Shown piece by piece: positions 29,403 to 32,869 of a stretch of 32,869 nt of DNA; positions within the stretch are counted from its first letter, which is position 1; the number at the start of each line of letters is the position of its first letter. The stretch is from Haplomitrium mnioides (lineage: Eukaryota > Marchantiophyta > Haplomitriopsida > Calobryales), in the NCBI GenBank assembly GCA_049999725.1, contig JBNGIS010017682.1, forward strand, positions 1 to 32,869. Direction: 5' to 3'. Position numbers and translations under genes: made by a program. Under the pieces are notes generated by a model. The model was not told where the DNA came from. It did no database searches and worked only from the letters and a program-made list of their open reading frames with translations.

Positions 29403-30001
29403 TGTAACAATCACTAACTTTAGTAAGCAACAAGTAAAAAAATAGCAACAACTATATCTAAAAAGCCATTACTAAGTTAGAGTATAAAAAAGAGAGTGCT
29501 ATTATAGAGAAAGTGACACGTGGCAAGAGGAGAGAAAGTCAACGAATTAAAGTGAGTGCTATTGACACGTGGCAAGAGGAGAGGAAGTCAACGAATTAAA
29601 GTGAAAGAAAGGGCACTTTAGAAGAGGATAAGGACACGTGGCAAGCGAAGGATTAAAGCAAATAGAAGGTTCTAAGATAAGGACACATGGAAAAAGAAGA
29701 ACTAAAGAGAAATTGAAGGTTCTAAAGATAAGGACACGTGGCAGAAGGAGAATAAAAGTAAAGGGTAGTCCAGTCAATGAGAGAGGAAAAAGGGTGGTCC
29801 AATTAGAAAAGGATAGAAAAGAAACTAATGGGGTTTCGCCAGCTATGTAAGAAAATTGCTTTTCACTTAGTTACTAAAGAAGGAAGAGGACCTTGTTGGG
29901 CATCTCTTACCTTGTGGGTTCTTGAAGTTCTTTATGCGCTACTCTTGTATGTGTTATGTTTGTGCTATTTTTGGTGTGTAATGTATGTGTGTAGTGTTAC
30001 A
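29403..30001 (+). repeat. Element D 5' LTR
   Basis: This 599-bp LTR begins TGTAACA and ends TGTTACA, a perfect 7-bp inverted repeat with TG...CA ends. The primer site follows after one base. It carries the G-box array and a CCAAT motif near 29798. No clear TATA box stands downstream of the array; ATAAAAAAG at 29484 lies upstream of it. Confidence 0.82.
29515..29742 (+). promoter_or_regulatory. G-box/ABRE-like array in LTR D
   Basis: GACACGTGGCA occurs at about 29515, 29564, 29633 and 29733, and a changed copy GACACATGG at about 29682. Four copies contain CACGTGGC, the G-box/ABA-response core bound by plant bZIP factors. Spacings are 49, 69, 49 and 51 bp, so the array arose by tandem copying of a ~50-bp unit. 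Confidence 0.7.
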
Positions 30002-30002
30002 A

Positions 30003-30014
30003 TGGTATCAGAGC
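30003..30014 (+). other. Element D primer-binding site (tRNA-iMet)
   Basis: TGGTATCAGAGC is an exact 12-base match to the complement of the plant initiator-methionine tRNA 3' end, one base after the LTR. Confidence 0.95.
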
Positions 30015-30205
30015 TTGGTCTTCTCTAAAGAAGTGTGGACTATCCCTCTTTGGAGAAGCACTAAAGACCTCTTGGAGTAGTGGAATCTCCACTTTGCATG
30101 AGCTCCAAGAAAGTTGAACTTTCAATTTTTCATGAATAAAGGATAGCGGATATCCCATTCTTTATAAATGAAGATAAGAAGTTTGACTTGATACTATGAT
30201 AGCTA

Positions 30206-30394
30206 ATGGATAGAGGAGCATTTGTACCTCCTAGAATTCCTCTATTGAATCCCTTTAATATTCGTGTATTTAACATTGACAAATATTTCTTTCGTCAATT
30301 TTTAGTGTATAATTTTGGAGATGATTTTATGGCTTTTGTAATGGAATCAAGAGAGCCTGTTATCTTACCTGTAATAAACTATGGTGTTACGTGA
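30206..30394 (+). CDS. Element D leader ORF 1 (MDRG peptide), unknown function
   Basis: This is an intact 62-codon ORF between the primer site and gag. It starts MDRGAFVPPRIPLLNPFNIR and contains QFLVYNFGDDFMAFVMES followed by PVILPVINYGVT. Its second half is related to leader ORF 2 of the same element, sharing FLV-x2-FG-x2-F and P-x-ILP. It also lines up from its first codon with a broken ORF at the same place in element B. I do not know the family. There is no signal peptide or zinc motif; the FLVYNFG part is hydrophobic but short. The position upstream of gag means it could be a small extra protein, a regulatory upstream ORF, or the remains of a longer leader protein. Confidence 0.5.
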   Translation: MDRGAFVPPRIPLLNPFNIRVFNIDKYFFRQFLVYNFGDDFMAFVMESREPVILPVINYGVT

Positions 30395-30428
30395 GAGTGT
30401 TTTATTTATGTTTTATGGTAGGTAGAAA

Positions 30429-30632
30429 ATGGATTTGAACCAAGCTCCTCTAGACAAGTTCAACTCCAAGTGCCATATTTCTATTCGAGTAATGCTCAAA
30501 CAAACGCAACGAGATTTCCTTGTTTGTAAGTTTGGAGAGAGGTTTTGTGAGTCAGTGCTAGCCTCAACTAAACCTTTTATTTTACCTATTCTACATAATT
30601 GGAATGTGTATATATATATATTTTTTGTATAA
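30429..30632 (+). CDS. Element D leader ORF 2, paralogue of ORF 1
   Basis: This is an intact 67-codon ORF, 34 bp after ORF 1. It starts MDLNQAPLDKFNSKCHISIR and contains DFLVCKFGERFCESVLAST followed by KPFILPILHNWNVY. Against ORF 1 the core aligns without gaps: R-x-FLV-x2-FG-x2-F-x3-V-x2-S-x2-P-x-ILP, about half of the positions being identical. The pair looks like an old tandem duplication, kept open in both copies. The last residues (YIYIFFV) come from a TATATATA run and are probably not conserved. In element B the corresponding place has only a faint similarity (IRVLQTSF-like). Function unknown. Confidence 0.45.
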   Translation: MDLNQAPLDKFNSKCHISIRVMLKQTQRDFLVCKFGERFCESVLASTKPFILPILHNWNVYIYIFFV

Positions 30633-30664
30633 GTCGCTTGTAGCTAAGTTGTGATATAAAAACC

Positions 30665-31610
30665 ATGGAGGCAAACTCTAACAATCAGGAAGAAGGAGCT
30701 TGGATGATGGCCAAGTTGGAGGAGCTTCAAGCAGCTCTTATAGCAAGTTAACAACAAACAAACATGTTGATGGCAGAAATGGTGAAAATGCAACTACAAC
30801 AAGATAATAGAGAAGGAAGTCGGGAAACCTTGCTATAAAAGATGAGCAAGTCGTGTAAAGTGGAGCCTTATAGAGGAAGTCGCATGGTTGGTGTTGTAGA
30901 AGGGTGGGTTTATCGAATGGAGGTTCACATGTCATACTATCCGCGTGCTTTAGATTTGGAGAAAGGATTATTTGCAATGTCAATTAATTGAGCATGCATC
31001 AATTTAGCTACAAGGATGTGAGAGGTAGAAAAATGCACGAGGAGAACAACTATTGTGGAGCGCTCTAAAAGAAGGTTTACTACAAAACTTCAAAGCCGTA
31101 GACTCTATTCTAACTGCAAGAACCAAGCTTTGGGAGTTAGAGCAACAAGAAAGCGTTGCAAGGTATATTGAAAAGTTTCGGAGCCTACAAGTTCAAATTG
31201 AGGATATGAGTTCAGTCGAGGCACTTGACAAGTTTCTACAAGGATTGAAGAGAAAGATTCGAGGGGAAGTGATGATGCGCAACCCAAAAGATGTTAATGA
31301 AGCCATATCGTTTGCGCAGAGAATTGAAGGAATGTTAGGGATTGTGCAAATAGGAGGGAATTATGGCCCCACACCTATGGAGTTGGGAAACATAAGAAGA
31401 AGAGACCTAAATCGCCCAAATCACCAACAAGGAGGGCCTCATATTGCTACGGATAGGAGGATGGAAGAGAGGCGAGAAACTAGAACATGCTACAATTGTC
31501 GCCGAATAGGGCACATTGCACCAAATTGCAGAGCGATACGACGCAATCAAAGGCGAGTGTTTCGACGACCTCTTCACAATATCAACAATGAAGGAGATCA
31601 AGAATGTTAG
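30665..31610 (+). pseudogene. Element D gag
   Basis: The ATG at 30665 opens MEANSNNQEEGAWMMAKLEE with a predicted helical, Gln-rich N-terminus. Stops occur after LQAALIAS and after SRETLL. The core reads KSCKVEPYRGSRMVGVVEGW, VYRMEVHMSYYPRALDLEKG and, after stops and a frameshift near 31035, GEQLLWSALKEGLLQNF, LWELEQQESVARYIEKFRSL and ALDKFLQGLKRKIRGEV, which is the retrotransposon-gag domain. A canonical zinc knuckle C-x2-C-x4-H-x4-C (CYNCRRIGHIAPNC) at about 31488-31530 is followed by an Arg-rich tail. The stop at 31608-31610 overlaps the open frame of pol, which lies in the -1 frame, so -1 frameshifting is the likely mode of pol expression in the intact ancestor. Confidence 0.88.
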
Positions 31611-32869
31611 GGAAACAATGGGCACCAGTAAAAAAACCTCGTGATTTTGCTGGGATGAAGAAGAAAGGCGAGGGAAAAAGTCGACAAAGTCGAATAGGTC
31701 AGGTAGAAAAACAAAAAAATGGAGGATTAATTGTAGTTGATGGGTGGATGGAAGGATTTCCAATAAAGGTTTTGGTGGATTTCGGAGCAAAAGAGAGTTA
31801 TTTATCATGAGCAATGGCACTATAGTTGAAGTTACCCCTTGAGGAAGAAGAGCACGAGGTAGATGAAATGGAAAACGGACAAAGCGAGCTAATTGGAAGA
31901 TTGTCTCAACGTATATCTTTACATATAAGCAACTATCAAGAAGAGCTTGAATGGAAGATCACAACCTTAGCAAGATATGATGCCATTTTGGAAATGAAGT
32001 GGTTGAGAAGACATAACCCGCAAGTAGACTGGCGAAAGAAGAGTATCATAACACCTCAATGGAAGATTTGGGGAGATCGTGTACGACCTTATTCAAGGAA
32101 ACTACCTCTATATGTGATTGGAAAAAAATCAATAAAAAGACAAGATGTGGTATTTTTGGGACTCATATGTGAGGTTGAAGGTGATAAGGAGGACTCCAAG
32201 CATAAAATCCCACATGAACTTCAAGGGGTTTTGAAAGAATTTCATGATGTTTTTCCCAACGATTTACCTTCAGGTTTGCCGCCTAAGCGATCTATTGATC
32301 ATAAGATTGAGGTTGCTCCCAGAAGTACTCCACTGTGTAAGGCACCATATTGTTGGCCTCCTCATGAATTGGAAGAATGCAAAACTCAAATCATTGAACT
32401 ATTGGAGAAAGGATTTATTCAACCAAGTATCTCTCCTTATGGTGCACCAGTGTTGTTCGTGAAAAAGAAAGACATGAGTATGAGGATGTGTATCAACTAT
32501 CGAGCCCTCAACCAACAAAAAGTGAAAAATAAATATCCATTACCACGAATGGACGATTTATTTGATCAACTTCAAGGAGCAAACTACTTTACCAAGTTGG
32601 ATTTGAGAAGCGGATACAACCAAACCTGAATTGTAGAGGGTGATGTGCAAAAGACAACATTTCGAAGTCGATATGGGCATTTTTAATATCTCGTTATGCC
32701 ATTTGGATTAACTAATGCTATTGCAACTTTTATGGGTCTAATAATGATATTTTTTCGATCTTTTTTGGATAAGTTTGTTATTGTTTTCTTGGATGACATT
32801 CTTATTTACATCAAAAATCTTCATGAGCATCAACAACACCTTCGAACAGTATTGAAGGTACTTCGAGAC
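31604..32869 (+). pseudogene. Element D pol: protease and reverse transcriptase, cut by window end
   Basis: The frame opens at 31604, overlapping the end of gag. The protease core is at 31720-31810: GGLIVVDGWMEGFPIKVLVD followed by FGAKESYLS. The active site D-[ST]-G is DFG here. Stops follow at 31808 and 31823. Next come [20 protein letters not shown] (the second protease part), then [20 protein letters not shown] and the [64 protein letters not shown], a stop at 32627, then [10 protein letters not shown] and [12 protein letters not shown] with the catalytic Asp pair intact. All these blocks stay in one frame to the end of the window, so only point stops have damaged it. RNase H and integrase are outside. 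Confidence 0.9.

Larger units (their letters stand above)
29403..32869 (+). mobile_element. Element D: Ty3/gypsy retrotransposon, same family as B
   Basis: Element D is in plus orientation: LTR 29403-30001, primer site 30003-30014, two leader ORFs, gag 30665-31610, then protease and RT until the window edge. Gag, RT and the first leader ORF line up with element B. The RT wording fits chromovirus-type gypsy elements. It is better preserved than B and C but carries stops, a frameshift in gag and a changed protease active site. RNase H, integrase and the 3' LTR would lie right of the window. Confidence 0.9.

Noticed and set aside
29221-29445. Plus and minus ORFs of 62-74 codons just ahead of LTR D
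   Set aside because: They overlap on both strands in a purine-rich stretch and one runs into the LTR; no motif.
30395-30428. A GTGAGAG...GGTAG segment between the two leader ORFs as an intron
   Set aside because: It is only about 31 nt long, too short for plant splicing, and would not join the ORFs into a meaningful single domain.

Overview
The window looks like plant nuclear DNA from a large, repeat-rich genome. The evidence is primer-binding sites complementary to plant initiator-methionine and aspartate tRNAs, Ty3/gypsy LTR retrotransposons in several stages of decay, and an AT-rich background. I cannot name the species. I see no intact host gene, rRNA, tRNA or CRISPR array. Nearly everything recognisable is a mobile element or its remains.

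Positions 1-18100 hold a three-level nest, all on the minus strand. Innermost is element A (408-11975), a gypsy element with ~3.3 kb LTRs, an aspartate-tRNA-type primer site and gag, protease, RT and RNase H remains. It lacks integrase. It is flanked by the 5-bp duplication TTGGA (403-407 and 11976-11980) and interrupts the RNase H region of element B, whose reading frame resumes on the other side. Element B (11981-15369 plus 1-402) has a 420-bp 5' LTR, an initiator-tRNA primer site, a short leader ORF, gag, protease and RT. B in turn interrupts the RT of element C (15370 to about 18100), which has a degenerate primer site and an LTR carrying a 200-bp tandem duplication.

Positions 18100-23060 are non-coding and rich in tandem repeats: a 24-bp array, a GC-richer pyrimidine-rich block, an 85-bp triplication directly upstream of a TATA palindrome, a 45-bp array that stays open as a 15-residue peptide repeat, and a 30-bp array. 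A 93-bp exon-like segment lies on the minus strand near 22.4 kb.

Positions 23309-26866 (plus strand) hold a decayed gene for a large transposase-like protein that I associate from memory with the DUF7869 group. A stop-rich, intron-like stretch in its middle carries palindrome-cored repeats. Related 24-, 30- and 37-bp repeats lie around the gene.

Positions 29403-32869 (plus strand) are element D, the same family as B. It has a 599-bp LTR with a G-box/ABRE-like array, a perfect initiator-tRNA primer site, two related small ORFs before gag, then gag, protease and RT running off the window. The first small ORF has a clear counterpart in B, so the family seems to carry an extra leader-encoded peptide. 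This and the palindrome-cored repeats are the observations I would follow first.
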